A stretch of DNA of 64,000 nucleotides from Calvatia gigantea (taxonomy: Eukaryota; Basidiomycota; Agaricomycetes; Agaricales; Lycoperdaceae). The notes beneath the pieces were generated by a model. That model was not told the origin of the DNA, made no database searches, and saw nothing but the letters and a program-made list of their open reading frames with translations. The stretch lies in assembly GCA_025093985.1 (NCBI GenBank), contig JACAAK010000002.1, forward strand, positions 2,170,001 to 2,234,000, in the 5' to 3' direction. This document shows, in pieces, positions 11,268 through 23,719 of the stretch; position 1 is the stretch's first letter; each line of letters begins with the position of its first letter. Position numbers and translations under genes: made by a program.

Positions 11268-12166
11268 TCAATCCCTAGCATCTTGACCTACACGCTCTAC
11301 ATATCGTCCACTTCCTGGCAGATCCTCGTGCGTCTTCTCGAATTTACTCGCCCACAATGCTGCTCCTATTGTCGTCGTCAACCCAAAGATGAGCCCAAGG
11401 AAAGGCACCATGTTTAACATCAACCCAATTGCTCCAAATGCCGTATAAGCCGTCTTGCGCTGATGTACAAAATCCTCTCTAACTCGTTTATCCCACCCCT
11501 TCAACGCAAAGTACCTTGCGTGGTAGCCGGGCCCTTGTTTCTCTCCGTTGTAAATCAGGAACATAGCCGTACCGACACCGGGGATGGCGTTAAGCGGCAA
11601 CGAGATCAGATAACGCAGGAGACCTTCTCTGCTTAGTCCATGGACGAGGCCTGGCTTGATTCTGATTTCTTTGCCAAGAACTCTCATTTTATTGTTGTAT
11701 GGTCCGATTTCTCGCCCCTTTGCCACAAGTTTTTCATGGCCTTGCAGGACCATTACCTGGTCAACTGGTAACGCGTCAGCCGGTCCCGCAGCGACAGCGT
11801 GAATCACGTACAAAGTTTGTCTTGTACCCTTGCCGTCATCATAGGTTTCCCGATGAGCCACACCAAAACATACGCCTCCCCCAGTACCATTGCCCCAGCG
11901 GCAATTGGAGCAAATATTCCCGAGAACAACGCGCAGAATGCCATCTGTGGCAGATATGTGAAGAAAATAAGTCCAAAGGTTATCCCAACCGAGGCAGTCA
12001 AGGCCTTCAGAAGCGTTGGCACGACAGCCCCATAGAGGTTCGGATGCGAAGCAAGATAAGAAATACCCAGGAGGGGGTATAACCAGGCTTTCGAAAGAAC
12101 AGCACCTCTGCTCTCAATTACAAGTTGCGAGAGTTTTTCTGCAAGAATGGCTTTGGCTTCAGACAT
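11268..12166 (-). CDS. EI24/Rrt8-family multipass membrane protein
   Basis: Membrane protein of the EI24 domain family, which in yeast includes Rrt8 and the lipid-droplet proteins Lds1/Lds2; molecular function unclear. Two exons (minus): 12166-11812 and 11764-11268, 284 codons in frame. Several hydrophobic segments are visible: GITFGLIFFTYLPQMAFCAL, GIFAPIAAGAMVLGEAYVLV, LISLPLNAIPGVGTAMFLIY and AFGAIGLMLNMVPFLGLIFG. The amphipathic loop and the GPGYHARYFALKGW stretch are family-like. Start taken at the first ATG (MSEAKAILAEKLSQL) rather than an upstream TTG. It lies downstream of YME2 on the same strand, 54 bp after the YME2 stop, with its own short promoter. Confidence 0.8.
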
Positions 12167-12215
12167 AGTTTTAGTCAAGGCGACGATATGAGTGCTAGTT
12201 TATGCAGTCCGACAA

Positions 12216-12223
12216 TGACGTCA
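12216..12223. promoter_or_regulatory. TGACGTCA (CRE/ATF site) upstream of the EI24-family gene
   Basis: Perfect palindrome TGACGTCA, the consensus of CREB/ATF-type bZIP factors, 50 bp upstream of the EI24-family start and overlapping the last codons and stop of YME2. Placement in a 54-bp spacer makes a promoter role for the downstream gene plausible. Motif-based only. Confidence 0.35.
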
Positions 12224-15200
12224 TGGGCCTCTTTTTATCAGTGCATTCAACTCCTTGTTTACCCTCTCAAGTTCCTCTACTTTCCGGTTCGCCTCCCCAA
12301 GCTTGTGTAGCAAGAGCCGTTCTCGCTCATGAATACCTCTCCTGCCACCCCTCAACCACCTGAGCCACCCACCATCCATATCATCCATAGTTTTCAAACG
12401 CTGGAGCTCATCTTCGTACTTCTGTATCGTACTCTCGGCCGAGGTGATTTGTTTCTCATTGAAAGAAATTTCTTGAGTTGCCCGAAATACTGCATCGTTC
12501 ACCAATCTTCCGAATACCCAGTAGTAAACTGGCCGTCCGGGGCGGATTACTGATGGACGGCCTTCGTGCGTTCCGATTGTAATCAATTCCGCATTTTCCA
12601 TGGCCCGCAGTGCACCGTCATCCCCTTTGAAGGGAAAATCCATAAGAAGGCCATAGTATGGTACCTGATGCGGTTTAATGTTACGTTTCTCAAGTTTTGA
12701 ACGCCTGCACAAACCTCGGGCTTAATGGATAGCACTTTGACGACTTTCCATGCTTCCTCTCGGGACCAGGGCCTCCCTTTGGCATCATCAATGTCATCTC
12801 CAAATGCAGTTTTCCTCAGTTCGCCCACAGCACGCGTAACGATACTTTCCACTGCGCTTTGCACTGTTTGACCGTTGCGAACCTTATGTATCATCTGGCT
12901 TAATGTTAGAATAAGGGATTCTACGTGTGAATGGAACAGCACCTACACTCTCCAAATCTCCGGCACGCCCACCGAGGCGTTCCAAATACTTAACCTCTTC
13001 TCCAGTAAGTGACACATCCAAACCTGCATCTCTGAGCTTCTGCTTCACGAATGCCAATGAGCTTGTAGCATCCGCATCATATAGAGCAATAGAGTTCAAC
13101 GGCTTCGACGCAAGGGCTAACCAAACCATCAGCTATTGTCTAAATGCTGCGGGGTACCAAAATTCAAATCTCCACCTTTGGCAAGCCTCTTAGCATTCTC
13201 TCTGTTATCACTGATGACAATGACATGCGCCATTTGATTCTCAACCAGAGAACATGCCCAATTTGCCAGTGCATTTAAAATGTCCTCGCGGTTACCAGCG
13301 CTTGCTGCCAAACCCATTCCACCGCTTGCCTTGGAGTCGAAGTTTCGGATCACAACCACCGGTAACGCACTGACGGCCTCCATATCAGCTTCCGTTTTCT
13401 TCTTACTTTCTGATGTTTGCCCGCTCCCTGCTGGCTGTTTCTCCTGAGTGCGTCCCTCCGAGCTAGTGGAGACCGATACAGCAACGACATCATCATCCCA
13501 TAACTCATCTCCAACCCCAAGTTCGGACATAACTCCGTTTCCTGCGACGCAGTCTAGTCTTCCATCATGCCACGTCCCTGCACGAATCTGCGCATGCCGA
13601 AGTTCTGTTTCTTTTGCTTCTTTCTTTGCGTTTTCCTCCTTCATTACTCGTCTTTGCGCGTCGCGGCGATGGGAGACGTGTACTCTATGTAATGCATTCC
13701 CAACTACAGCGAGTACCTGCTGTATTTGGTCCGGAAGGGAACTAGCCATGCCGGCTTCAAGGCTGTCAACTTTGCCTTCCAGGCGGAAGGAGGTAAAGCT
13801 CACTCTTTTGACCAATAAGTCCAACGGACGCCAAATCAACCAGCGAGCTCATCGAATTCACGAAAGTGAAGACAGGCCAATACCCAGTCTGCATCGCCAA
13901 ATCTCCAACAATCTGGGAATCCGTCGTTGCCTTTAACAGCCGCCGGCAGTCAATCACAAGCGCTGTGCGATCAGATTCGGAGAGGAGGTGTTCGACCATG
14001 GAGGATTTTCCGCTACCTTGTGGGCCATGGACGAATGCAACTGTTGTAGGTGTGTCGGTGAGGTAGGCTTTAATAGAAGTTTCGGCTTGTCTGCGTTCTT
14101 TCCAGCCTTCTTCGACTATTGTCCGGTCAGACGTTGAAGAGAGAAGATGAGAACTCGGAGAGTCAGTGAACTGATCGAGTGCGTTTTTTCGGAGCCACTG
14201 GTAGAGTTTGTATTCTAATCACGATCAAGGGTAAGGCTGAAGATGAAAGAGAATAAACGAGACGAACTGGACGTACTTCGGTAATCAAACCAGTCTTCAA
14301 GGTTACCTTGGACCATGATAGAGCGGATGGGGTCAAAAATCTACCTTTGTGAGGAGGGGGCACGCGACGGGAGATGAAAGACCTACTGTGTATGTTAGCG
14401 ATCCGAGAAGAAAGATAATCAAGGGAAGCGTGATTTTGGGATGAGAGCTCATCCAATCGCGAACCGCATGCGCCTGAATGGGTTGTTGGTAGCTGAACCG
14501 GATAATAGTATCGTCCACTTTAAGACCATGCAAGACGTTGCGTACGATGGCGGCTGAACGAGGTCGAGTGAAGGAAAGGATCGCAGAGCGAGGTGTACCA
14601 GTTGGGGCGGGAGTTGGACCTGCTATGTCACGGATGCGGCCACATGGCTACAGATAATGGGATTTGAGGTCAACGAAGAAGAGGGGGGAGACGTACTCGT
14701 AAGAGTTGGTAAAGCTTTTGCTCATGTAAGTCCGGGCCATCGAATGTAACTTTGAGAATTGGAGATGCAAAACGGTCCAAGTCCTATTCCCCTTGTAAGT
14801 CGGAAGGTAGTTGACGGGGGGGGGGGAGAGAAACGCAAGTGAAAACGCACCTCTCTCCAGGGTGTACCCCGTACAAGCCAGAGATTGCCCTGGTTCAAAT
14901 TAAGGCCAAGCCAAGAAGGGAGGGACCCTTCTGCACTCATCTGGTCACGAAGGGCTTGTTCCAGAGATTCAGGTGCCTCATCCGGTGAGGGTGTGTAGCT
15001 GAACTTAACAAAGACGCCACCATCTTTGACCTGAGGTTCAATAGCGAGAACATGGAAGTTATGAGTAGTAAGTTTGTTCAAGCGGTCCTGGAGGTCATTG
15101 AGCAAAGTCGGCGAGTGAAACAAGCCAATCAAACGTCGTGGACTAGGTGAGGTGTGAGGGATGTTCAACTGTCAGGGAATATTTGATACGCACTCCCAGC

Positions 15201-15396
15201 GACCGAGTTGGATTGGAAAGACAGAATCGATAAAGAGCCAGTCCTGTTTGGCTGGTGTCAAAGGAGTGGTGTTTGTTTCCAGCAAAGACTGCCGTTCTAT
15301 GCCGTTTCTCCCGGCTGTCGCATAGAACCTGCGGGCAGAGCGTGCTGCAAGTCTTGTTGGGATCATCGCAGGTTGCGCCATGAGGGATGACGACAT
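12221..15396 (-). CDS. YME2: Mitochondrial escape protein 2 (RRM plus RNA12 domain)
   Basis: Inner-membrane protein YME2/RNA12, involved in mitochondrial DNA and nucleoid maintenance. The protein opens with a classic presequence (MIPTRLAARSARRFYATAG after MSSSLMAQPA) and the family stretch WLFIDSVFPIQLGRWE. An RRM-like region (LLRPCGRIRDIAGPTPAPTG to ILSFTRPRSAAIVRNVLHG) precedes a transmembrane helix (ITLPLIIFLLGSLTY). The RNA12 domain follows with a P-loop GPQGSGKSSM, VIDCRRLL, FTFVNSMSSLVDLAS, VVVIRNFDSK and VIVISDNRENAKRLAK. The C-terminal part has GALRAMENAELI and a coiled coil. I could trace about nine introns, each restoring frame; one holds an 11-base G run (14816-14826). Divergent from HOOK with 109 bp between start codons. 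Confidence 0.92.
14816..14826. repeat. Poly-G run, 11 bases, inside a YME2 intron
   Basis: Eleven consecutive G (C on the coding strand) within a YME2 intron. Harmless for coding, but the length may be uncertain. Confidence 0.85.
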
Positions 15397-15505
15397 TGAC
15401 TTGCTGGTGATTTTCTTTGGGTATTTTATTCACACGGTGATATCACATGAAATTATGTAATCCAAATTACACCAGCTTTGTGCTCAAGGTGCGTATGCCC
15501 GACCA

Positions 15506-18500
15506 ATGGACGACCGCAAAGAACTTGACGCGTTTTTCCACTTCTTCGCCACCTTCGACCTTTCTCGCCCTGTTACAACCTCATCCGACCTCAGTGATGG
15601 CGCTGCCTTGTCCGAGATTCTTGCCGTCATGTACGTCTCCGTTAACCATACCATTGACCTCCACCCCACAACTCACAGTGTGTGCTCAGTGACTCGGGAT
15701 ACTTCAAGACAACAAGACCTTCTGCCCAGCCTTCCGATAATTGGGTTCTGAGGTTTTCTGCGCTCAAGAGGCTATATCGGCTTATGACACAGTATTTCGC
15801 GGATGTACTACAGAAACCCACCAGCAGCCTTGATGTGCCCGACTTGCAAGCTATTGCGAGGGATGGCAATATCCATGCCATTCTAATCATGTGTCGACTA
15901 ACCATTGCAATTGGCGTGCATTGCGAGAGCAACAAAGAGTTTATCGAGAAGATTCAGGGACTCGGTGAACAAGATCAGCATTGTCTTATGAAGGCTATTG
16001 AGCAGGTACAGTTGATCATTTAGCCCTGTGTTGTTGACAATTGGTCATCTCTTGGGTATAGGTTATGGCCAAAATCTCGAATGTGCAAGGATATGTCGAT
16101 CCATCCGAGTCGAGCATGACAGAGTACGCACCAAGCCCGGCTGCGTACCACGTGCGGATGCTCATGTGTTCGTAGGGATGATCATTACTATCGCATCCAG
16201 TCGGAACGCAGTGCAATTTACTTGGAGAAGGAAACTTTGGAAAAGGTGTATCAAGCTCTCCTCGAGGAACATCGGTCTCTCCAGACTTCATATGATGATG
16301 TCGTTTCGGAGAAGGAGGACGCTCTTGTACAGTTTCGTCAAGCGAGAAGAGAGACTGAGGGCAGGAGGAATGAAAAGGCAGATGTGATGATGCGCGCAGA
16401 GATGGATCGACTCCGGACGGAACTGTAAATCTATTGTAATCTTCGTGAACGTGCAAGGCTGACATTTGCTTCAGACAGAAGAGTGAGGACAATCTTGCAA
16501 TGGCCGAGTCAGAACTGGACAAGCATACAAACCTCGTTACCGAACTCACCAAGAAAATTGACGAACTCCAAGTAAAGGCCGACGAGGCCGCCCGTCTGAA
16601 AGATCAGGTCGACGAGTATGTGTTTCTGATTTTAGGCGAAATGAGAGAGCTGACTGTTGATCGAGATACCGACATGCGGCTGATAAGCTGCATAAAACTG
16701 AGAACGTCATGGAAAAGTACAAGAAGAAACTGCAAGAGGGAGCCGACCTTCGGCAGCACGTTAAGGTACTCGTATAATTTCTGTTCTTCCGTCGTGTTCT
16801 AAGCTTTGTCCCATAGGCTCTCGAGAAACAGAACGCCGACCTTGTCGATAAGAATGCTACCCTCGAGGAAGAGTACCGCAAAGTCGCCGCATTCAAACCA
16901 CTCATGGAGTCTTACAAAAACCAGATCGCTGACTTGGAAACCAAGAACTCTCAACGGTCGCAAGAGATTGACGCCCTCAAGTATGAACTTGACCAAGCAA
17001 AGACGAAGCTCAAGATTACCGAAGAGGAGCGCTCCAAGGATCGTGAAACAATGGAGCTTTACCAAGAACGTGTGAAAGAGCTGGAGGTGGCTTCCATAGG
17101 TGCTAAACCTGCCAGATCAACTCCGCGAGAGATGGGGTTCGGAGGCGTTGTTGGTGCTGGTGACACCGTGAGAGAAACCGAATTAACTGGAGTGCCGGAA
17201 TCTTCAAGGACGAGGTTAAGCGAAGGGGACGAGGGTTTGGATGATGAGGACCGAGACGTACAAGGTTTGGGAGGGGAGTTGGATGATGCATTGACAGGAA
17301 CGACGATGACGGATTTGAAGCTCCAAATTAGAAAGTTGAAGAGGGAGTTGGAAAGCGTGAAAAAGAACGAAGCGGATGCAAGTCGGTTGTTGGTTCTAGA
17401 GAACTTGCTGGAAGATGCGAACAGAATGAAAGCGAGATACGAGAGTGACTATTTGGGGGCGCACCGGGAGAAGCTCATTTTGCAAAGAGATCTGGAAGAG
17501 ATTAGAAGCGGGAAGTCCATGGGTGATGGGTGAGTATCCCTCAAGTTTGTGGCCCACTGTAGCGAGTTGATATCTATCCAGTGCCGAAGCTGCTATTGCG
17601 CTGAGACAGAGACTAAATGAGACCGTCGACCAGTTTGACGCCCTGAGGAAGGATTACGCTGAGCTTGAGGTTAACTTCGATGCACTTAGCAAAGAGTTGA
17701 CAATCGCAAAATCAGACCGTGAGTTCGGGCTCTTTGGGACCAAACCGTTGATCCTCACAATACCCTGCAGTCAATCTGGTTAACAAAGATCAGCTCGATA
17801 TTCTGGCTAGCTTGCGCGAATCCGTCAACGAGGACAAGGTTGGGTTAGAAGCTGAGGTTGGAAAGTTGAAGAAGGCCAACAAGGAGTTGAATGACAAGAA
17901 TCGGATGCAATTGGAGCAGGTGAACGCGTTATTACTCGAGAAGGTGAATCTGCAGAGCGAGAGTATTGGGCATCGCGAAAAGATGCTGCTACGAGAAAGA
18001 GATTTCGGTGACCTGCGTGCATCGATATCTGGGAAAGATCTCCCTGAAGATGTCAAGACTCGGCTGTTGGCGCTACATGAGGAGAATCTCGTGCTCAAAG
18101 AGAATGTCAAGACTGCAAATGACAAACTCGTTAAGGCTCGCCAGGTAGCTTCTGATCTAGTGTCTCTCACATACTACTTTCTGACGCCCCCCTAGTTCAT
18201 CAGGGAACAAGACAAACTTTTTAAAGAACAGCATGCTGCCGCTGCAGGCTCCATACCCGTGAGTAATTAGCTTTGACCTGACACTCAGGCAACTCAGTCC
18301 ATTAGGCCAACGCATTTGAAGAGGCAGAGGCTAGCTTCCGTTCGCAGATCAAGATTCTCGAGGAAGAGGTTGAGCGTCAAAAGGCGATCTTACAGGAGCG
18401 AACCCAACATTATCGCTATGAACAAGAGGTTTTGATCGGTGCTATCCATGGTGGGGAGATGAAGCGACTTCGACAGCATGTTGAATCTGCTCCGCCATCA

Positions 18501-18620
18501 AGGCCTACCCCTACAGCGTGGTTGCCCATGTTGCGCAGTACAGTGAGTCGCCATTGTTGAGATATGGCATTCGGTGAAATAATGATGTGATCGTAGAGAA
18601 GCTATGCGCTTGAGCGATAA
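15506..18620 (+). CDS. HOOK-family dynein adaptor (HookA-like)
   Basis: Links early endosomes or other cargo to dynein for microtubule transport. The N-terminal HOOK (calponin-homology-like) domain is clear: DDRKELDAFFHFFATFDLSR, SDNWVLRFSALKRLYRLMTQ, then IAIGVHCESNKEFIEKIQGL and QDQHCLMKAIEQVMAKISNV. It is followed by very long heptad-rich coiled coils to about 18480. Two points need care. First, near 16160-16172 the frame runs YHVRMLMCS then stop, while DDHYYRIQSERSAIYLEKET continues in the next frame, so one extra base is likely there. Second, the 3' end: unspliced it stops at 18558-18560; with an intron 18543-18596 it ends in RSYALER with stop 18618-18620, which I prefer because acceptor and frame fit. 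Start ATG at 15506 lies 109 bp from the divergent YME2 start. Confidence 0.88.
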
Positions 18621-19049
18621 TATGATAGCCGTCTTTCCCTTGCACCTTATGTTTCCGCATTGCTTTTTTCCTCTCTTGCATTGGTCTTTGAATCCCTCCA
18701 TTATTCGTTTGAACATACCAACAATGTTCACCTTTTTGGGTAACCATATCCTTGTGACCCCTGTTATTATACCCACAGACTGTACCCCAGATGTTGCTTA
18801 TCGTAAATTCGCAGTGGCCTCCGTTATGACATCAATGACGCACCGAGCGAGGCTACTGGGAGAAACGGTTTTTGTATCCTACACATTCATAATGCATGAA
18901 GTTCTCTGATAGTCGCAGAAACTGCACAACGCGTTTGCCCGTGGATCCAGCGTGACGTCACGACCTTCGTGACTACTGTGATTTGGGACGGCGTGCGTGA
19001 CTGGGGCTGCTTGTCCGAATTTTCCAGGTTACTGTCCTCCTCGTCAGTG
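18621..19049. other. Intergenic region, HOOK 3' end and nucleoporin promoter
   Basis: No credible gene. It contains a perfect CRE palindrome at 18953-18960. The open frame at 18604-18909 is hydrophobic and shows no family features; it overlaps the HOOK terminator region. Confidence 0.6.
18953..18960. promoter_or_regulatory. TGACGTCA (CRE/ATF site) upstream of the FG nucleoporin
   Basis: TGACGTCA lies 90 bp before the nucleoporin start codon at 19050, a position typical for a bZIP-bound activator site in compact fungal promoters. Motif evidence only. Confidence 0.45.
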
Positions 19050-22000
19050 ATGGCGTCTCCGGCGTCCTCACAGAGGCGTAGGCCAAACTCCAGACGTCAA
19101 CCGCTCTCCCGTACAAACACACTCTTCGGCGCGATCAAAAATATCGTTACTGCCCCACTTTCTTGGTTCGCGAGCACGGATGACTTCGAGGATGCAAGGG
19201 ATAGCGCGGGCAAGCGTAGACGGTTGGCGACTGCCCCTACCGAACCTTTGTTAGGTGAAGGAGATGGGGCGCCTCGAAGCAAGCGTATGAGGGTGGATAG
19301 TCCCCCTAGGGGGTTGCAGCGTGGAGGAGCATATCTCGACCCGCCGTCTGCTGCGTTCCAGCAGCCACCGTCCATCGGTCGTTCGGTTTCGACTGGCACT
19401 CAGACCACTGGCCGTCATTTACTTGCTGGTAGAAACGCTGGGAACTATGTACGCTCTACTATATCCCCTCTTCGTAATCTCTCCATCTCTCGTACCATGT
19501 CTGTTGACCCACCCTTGCGGCCGCAGTCCCGAGATGAAGGCATTCCTCAGGGCCAACGCCCACCGATTGGTCGCCAGGATACTGACGCATCGATGGAATC
19601 GGTTCATTTACTTCCACAGTTGTCCGCTCCATCAATTTCGCCGTTTCCCCGCACATCGTTCTCAATGCCTCGTGAACTGTCCATGTCGCATTCGCGCCCG
19701 CCCTTCCGTATGCGCACATCCCTTACACCACAGCCAGCACAGCTTCAGAGGGAAAGATCGGAACCGCCTCCGTTACAGCTGCTGAGGGCCCACCCCACTT
19801 TCGTCAAGCCGCCACCTCTTGAGGAAGGTGCTCGTGCTTCCTCACATGAACCCACTCTGGGGTCATTGGTAGAGTCTGTGCGCCAGGTACGCGTGTTTTA
19901 ATGACTCATTGTTCCCTTTCTCATGTTTGGGTCGAAAGACTGAGTCGCCCGCTCGGCAGCACAGTTCTCTTCTGTTCCGCGGCAAGACTCAAGTTGAACC
20001 CAAACCTGGTGAGCTCGGTCTCTTCGATGTATGCCTCTTTACTCACGGACTTTTAGATGTGACCCGTGCCCAACGGACACTACACGAGCTGGAAATTTAC
20101 AAGACACCTCTTTTACCTACTCGTTTACGGAATGGCACTGGTCAGACGTCCATCACTGGGGTTCCTGACTTGTTCAAACCCCGCCGCAACAAGTTGCTTC
20201 TGATGAAGGACGAGAAACAGTCTTCTGATCGCAAGCTTGGACAAAAAGAGGCCACTTTGCCGGCCAAGAATGGCACGAAACCATACGCTGGTGCGGGTGG
20301 TATGAAGAAGATGCTAGCCAAAAGAAAATTAGAGCTTGAGGACGAACAGAAGGACCCAGAGGAGGTCAATGAAAAGGCGGAGAAAGCGAAGGAGAAGGAT
20401 GAAATGATAGAAGAAGAGAAGTCGGATCTGCAGCCCTCAATGTCATCACGGGAAATCCCACTATTACCGAAGGATGATTGGTATTCTCTCGCAACAGGCT
20501 CATCATCGGCTGCTGGTGGATCTTCTTTGCGAGTCGGTCGTGCAAAGTCGTCAAGAAGTCATATATCCCGACCGATAGCCCGATCCAGGACCAAGTTCTC
20601 TGCTGCGTTTGACGATGACGGTGACGATGCCATGCTTGAGCAGGACAAGGAGAGGGCCATGCTTGAGGAAGCAGCCAAGAAAGTGCCTGTGTTCGATATC
20701 CCAGCTGGTTTTAGCTTTTCCAACGACGTAAGTGCTTCTCTCTATTAAGTATTCCACGAGCTTCACGTCATTTGTAGGTGAGACCGATTAAGCATGATAC
20801 CACTAATGCAAAGGAACCTCCCATTGACTCGTTACCATTTTCACTCTCTGCCGGACCGACAACAACGTCAGCGCCCGCACCAGAGAAACCGGAAGCATCA
20901 ACACCAGCTCCTCAGGCCGCGTTTATCGTCCCTCCCGTAACTCGTCTTCCTTTCTCCTTCGGGGTGCCACCTATTGCTGTCCAGGAGAAACCTGCCCCTT
21001 CGTTCGAGCCCCCGCCAAAGGCTCAACCATCGGAAGACTCAAAAGGTGTTCCAAACTTTTTTGCTCGTTCGGCAGCTTTCAATAAGCCTCTTGAAATAAA
21101 GACCCCCCCTTTAACTTTCGGTTCACCGCCAACGGGGCTAGCCAGACTGGATGTTCCTGCTCTTACATCCACTTCTTCTGTTCCTACCTTATCCTTTTCC
21201 TCCACCACACCCTCTGGGAACGGCACCCCCCTTAATTCTGTTGCCACGAGTCTCTTCGGTTCTCCTGCTCCTACCGCTCCCGTCAAGGATTCAGCAAACC
21301 CATTTTGGGACGGCGAAAAACGAAGTATTGAGGCTGGCTTGGCCGCAGGTTCTAGCAAGGATCAGCCTCAGTTGGCTCCAATTTCGATTTTCGGTGCGGC
21401 CAACCAAGAGAAGCCAACAGAGCCCAGACGGCCCGGCATCGCCGAGGTTAAAGCAGATACTGCTCCTGTTTCAAACATTTTTGGAGGTCCAAGCAAGGTT
21501 GGGTCCACCACCGGCCCTTCGTTTTCGGATGGAGGCGCCACCCAAGCACCTGTATTCAAATTTGATTCTACTGAACCAGCTTCGAGCATATCCCAATTCG
21601 GAAAACAACCCACGACCGAAACCAGTGCGGCCCCTGCCCAGGCCACCCCCTCGCCATTTGGCCAGGGATCGCCGGCGCCCGGTGCCCCAGCTAATGCGAG
21701 CGGTTCAACCCCTCCAGCTGGTAGTTCGTTATTTGGTGATTCCTCCACTGAAACTTCTAAACCTCCAGCCTCGCCGTTTGGGACTGTATCAAAACCGATT
21801 TCAGATGCTCAGAAGCCGTCTTTTTCGTTTGGTCAATCAACTTCATCGATTCCATTGGTGCAAGCCCCAAAGCCAGCGTCGAACAATCTGTTTGCCTTTA
21901 ATACGACATCGAACGGTGAAACGAAGGCTGGCAGCCCTTCTCCATTCACCTTTGCCGGGCCCGACAACAAAGAAACAAGGTCATCGAGCCCAGCACCTTT

Positions 22001-22965
22001 CACGTTTGGTGCTCCCAGCACACCGGTAGCTACGGAGAAGACTGCAACTCCTTTCACATTCGGCAGTCCCGCCAATCCTACACCTCCATCCCTCTTCTCC
22101 TTGAGTTCAGGGTGGAAACACCGCCAGTGATGTCTCCAAGCCTTTGCAGGTTGATCGTCCAGTCACCCCGCCGAAGAATGCCGAGCAAGAATTCAAAATG
22201 GAGGAAAGTCCGACGAGAGAGATTCAACAGACTAATGACAACAAACCTAGCTTTGGCAGTTTCACCTTTGGTAATCCACCGACCGCTAGTTCCGTTTTGT
22301 TTGGAGGACCCTCCTCTGCTCCTCCTGCAGCTACTACCTCTCTCCCATTCGGGTCCTCCCCTTCCAATCCCTTCGGTCCCCCGCCCATTAAGGAGACTAA
22401 ATCTGAGGGGCCAAAACCATTTTCATTCGGGCAACCCCCCATCTCGGCGACTAATACCGGCTTCTCCTTCAATCAAAACCAATCAGCAGAAAGCCCTCGT
22501 CCCTCTACTACAGGCTCCTTCAACTTTGGAGCTAGTAATGGGGGCGGTGGTGGCAGCACCCCTACATTAACTACATCGGGTTTTAACTTTGGGGCAACTC
22601 CCGCTAGCAGCCCGTTCGGACAGCCAGCTGGTGGATCGGCTCCAAGCAGTCCCTCAACTTTTCAATCCTCTATCTTCAACTTTGGTGTACCTTCCTCGAG
22701 CACCCCTTTCTCTTTCGGCAGTCAACCAGCATCTCCCGCTACAGGTAGTACCAGTTTGCCACAAGCAACGACACCGGTTACGTTTGGAGGCGCAAACACC
22801 GGGTTCGGCTCATCTGCGCCCAGCTCACCCTTCAGCGCCCCTACCCAGATCGCACCCTCCACCTCATCTGGAGGCACACTATTCACCATCGGTGCCGCTC
22901 CCACCCAGACCAACCCCCAAGGCCGGGCTATCAAGAAATTGCCAAGGAGCCGCGCCAAGCGGTGA
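19050..22965 (+). CDS. FG-repeat nucleoporin, Nup1/Nup153-like
   Basis: Nuclear-pore basket-type FG nucleoporin. Exons 19050-19886, 19939-20727, 20778-22965. The N-terminus (TLFGAIKNIVTAPLSWF) looks like an amphipathic membrane-binding helix, followed by basic NLS-like patches (KRRRLA, SKRMRV). A short conserved-type motif LHELEIYKTPLLPTRLR resembles the Nup1/Nup153/POM121 class. From about 20780 the protein becomes Ser/Thr/Pro-rich with many FG, FxF and PFxFG repeats (FTFGAPS, SPFGQ, FSFGQS, FNFGA). It ends in a basic tail (GRAIKKLPRSRAKR) like the karyopherin-binding tail of Nup1. Exon sum is 3,814 nt, one too many: at 22110-22112 (GGG) the frame changes from LFSLSSG to GGNTASDVSKPLQVDRP. 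No intron fits there. Confidence 0.85.
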
Positions 22966-23719
22966 ACTTCTCTTCAATCTTGATTCTGGCTTTAAAAACA
23001 GGATCAACGGATCCTTCCCCCCCAGTCTAGTTTTACATCTGTACATTGTTTTCTTGGTGTTGCTTTTGATCATACATCTCACCGTTTTATCTATGAAGGA
23101 TCATCCCTTTCACCTGCTCGAGGCATCTTTGATATCACCGACACCATTGTATCGTTACCCACAAAGGAGTTCCTTCGCTCCCACCCCATGAGGATTTTGG
23201 CTTAGCTCAAGGCCAATATAACTGGCATTTATATGTTCACTGCTTTCCCTTCTTTTTCGTACTGTTTTCCTAGGTAGGTAGATATGTTGGGTTAATTAGT
23301 GGCTTAAGGCCACTCTGTCGGTACAGTGTCACCATTCTCTCCAGAAGGCTTTTTTGTGATTTCAGCACCCCTTACGATTTCCAATAATTTGTAATGGACA
23401 GAGCATAACTGTGCACAGGGCATACTCACTTTAGCGAGATTCCTGCGGTTTCTGTTGACTTTGACTTTGCACAACCCACGTCCCCATCCCCAACGAGAGA
23501 TATGCACCTCCAATTTCAATCAGAAATGTTCAAGTTCGGGCCACGCGCGGTCGAGTGACTCATATGGCGGGACGCTCTGCGCACGCAGTCAACTGGCCAA
23601 CAAATGATTACAGTTGACTGGGACCCGGCATAGTGCGAACCTGAACATTGTCAATACATAAGACCCTTGTCAGTTGTCTATCCAGCATCGACTCATCCAT
23701 CCTCTCTACCGCCATCCAG
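22966..23719. other. Intergenic region, nucleoporin 3' end and cyclase promoter
   Basis: About 750 bp with no recognisable gene. The open frames visible here are extensions or antisense shadows of the repeat-rich nucleoporin. No clear regulatory palindrome was noticed. Confidence 0.6.

Noticed and set aside
21151..22029. 292-codon open frame inside the FG nucleoporin
   Set aside because: It is a shadow frame created by the Pro/Ser/Phe-rich repeats; the nucleoporin frame across the same bases has clear FG repeats.
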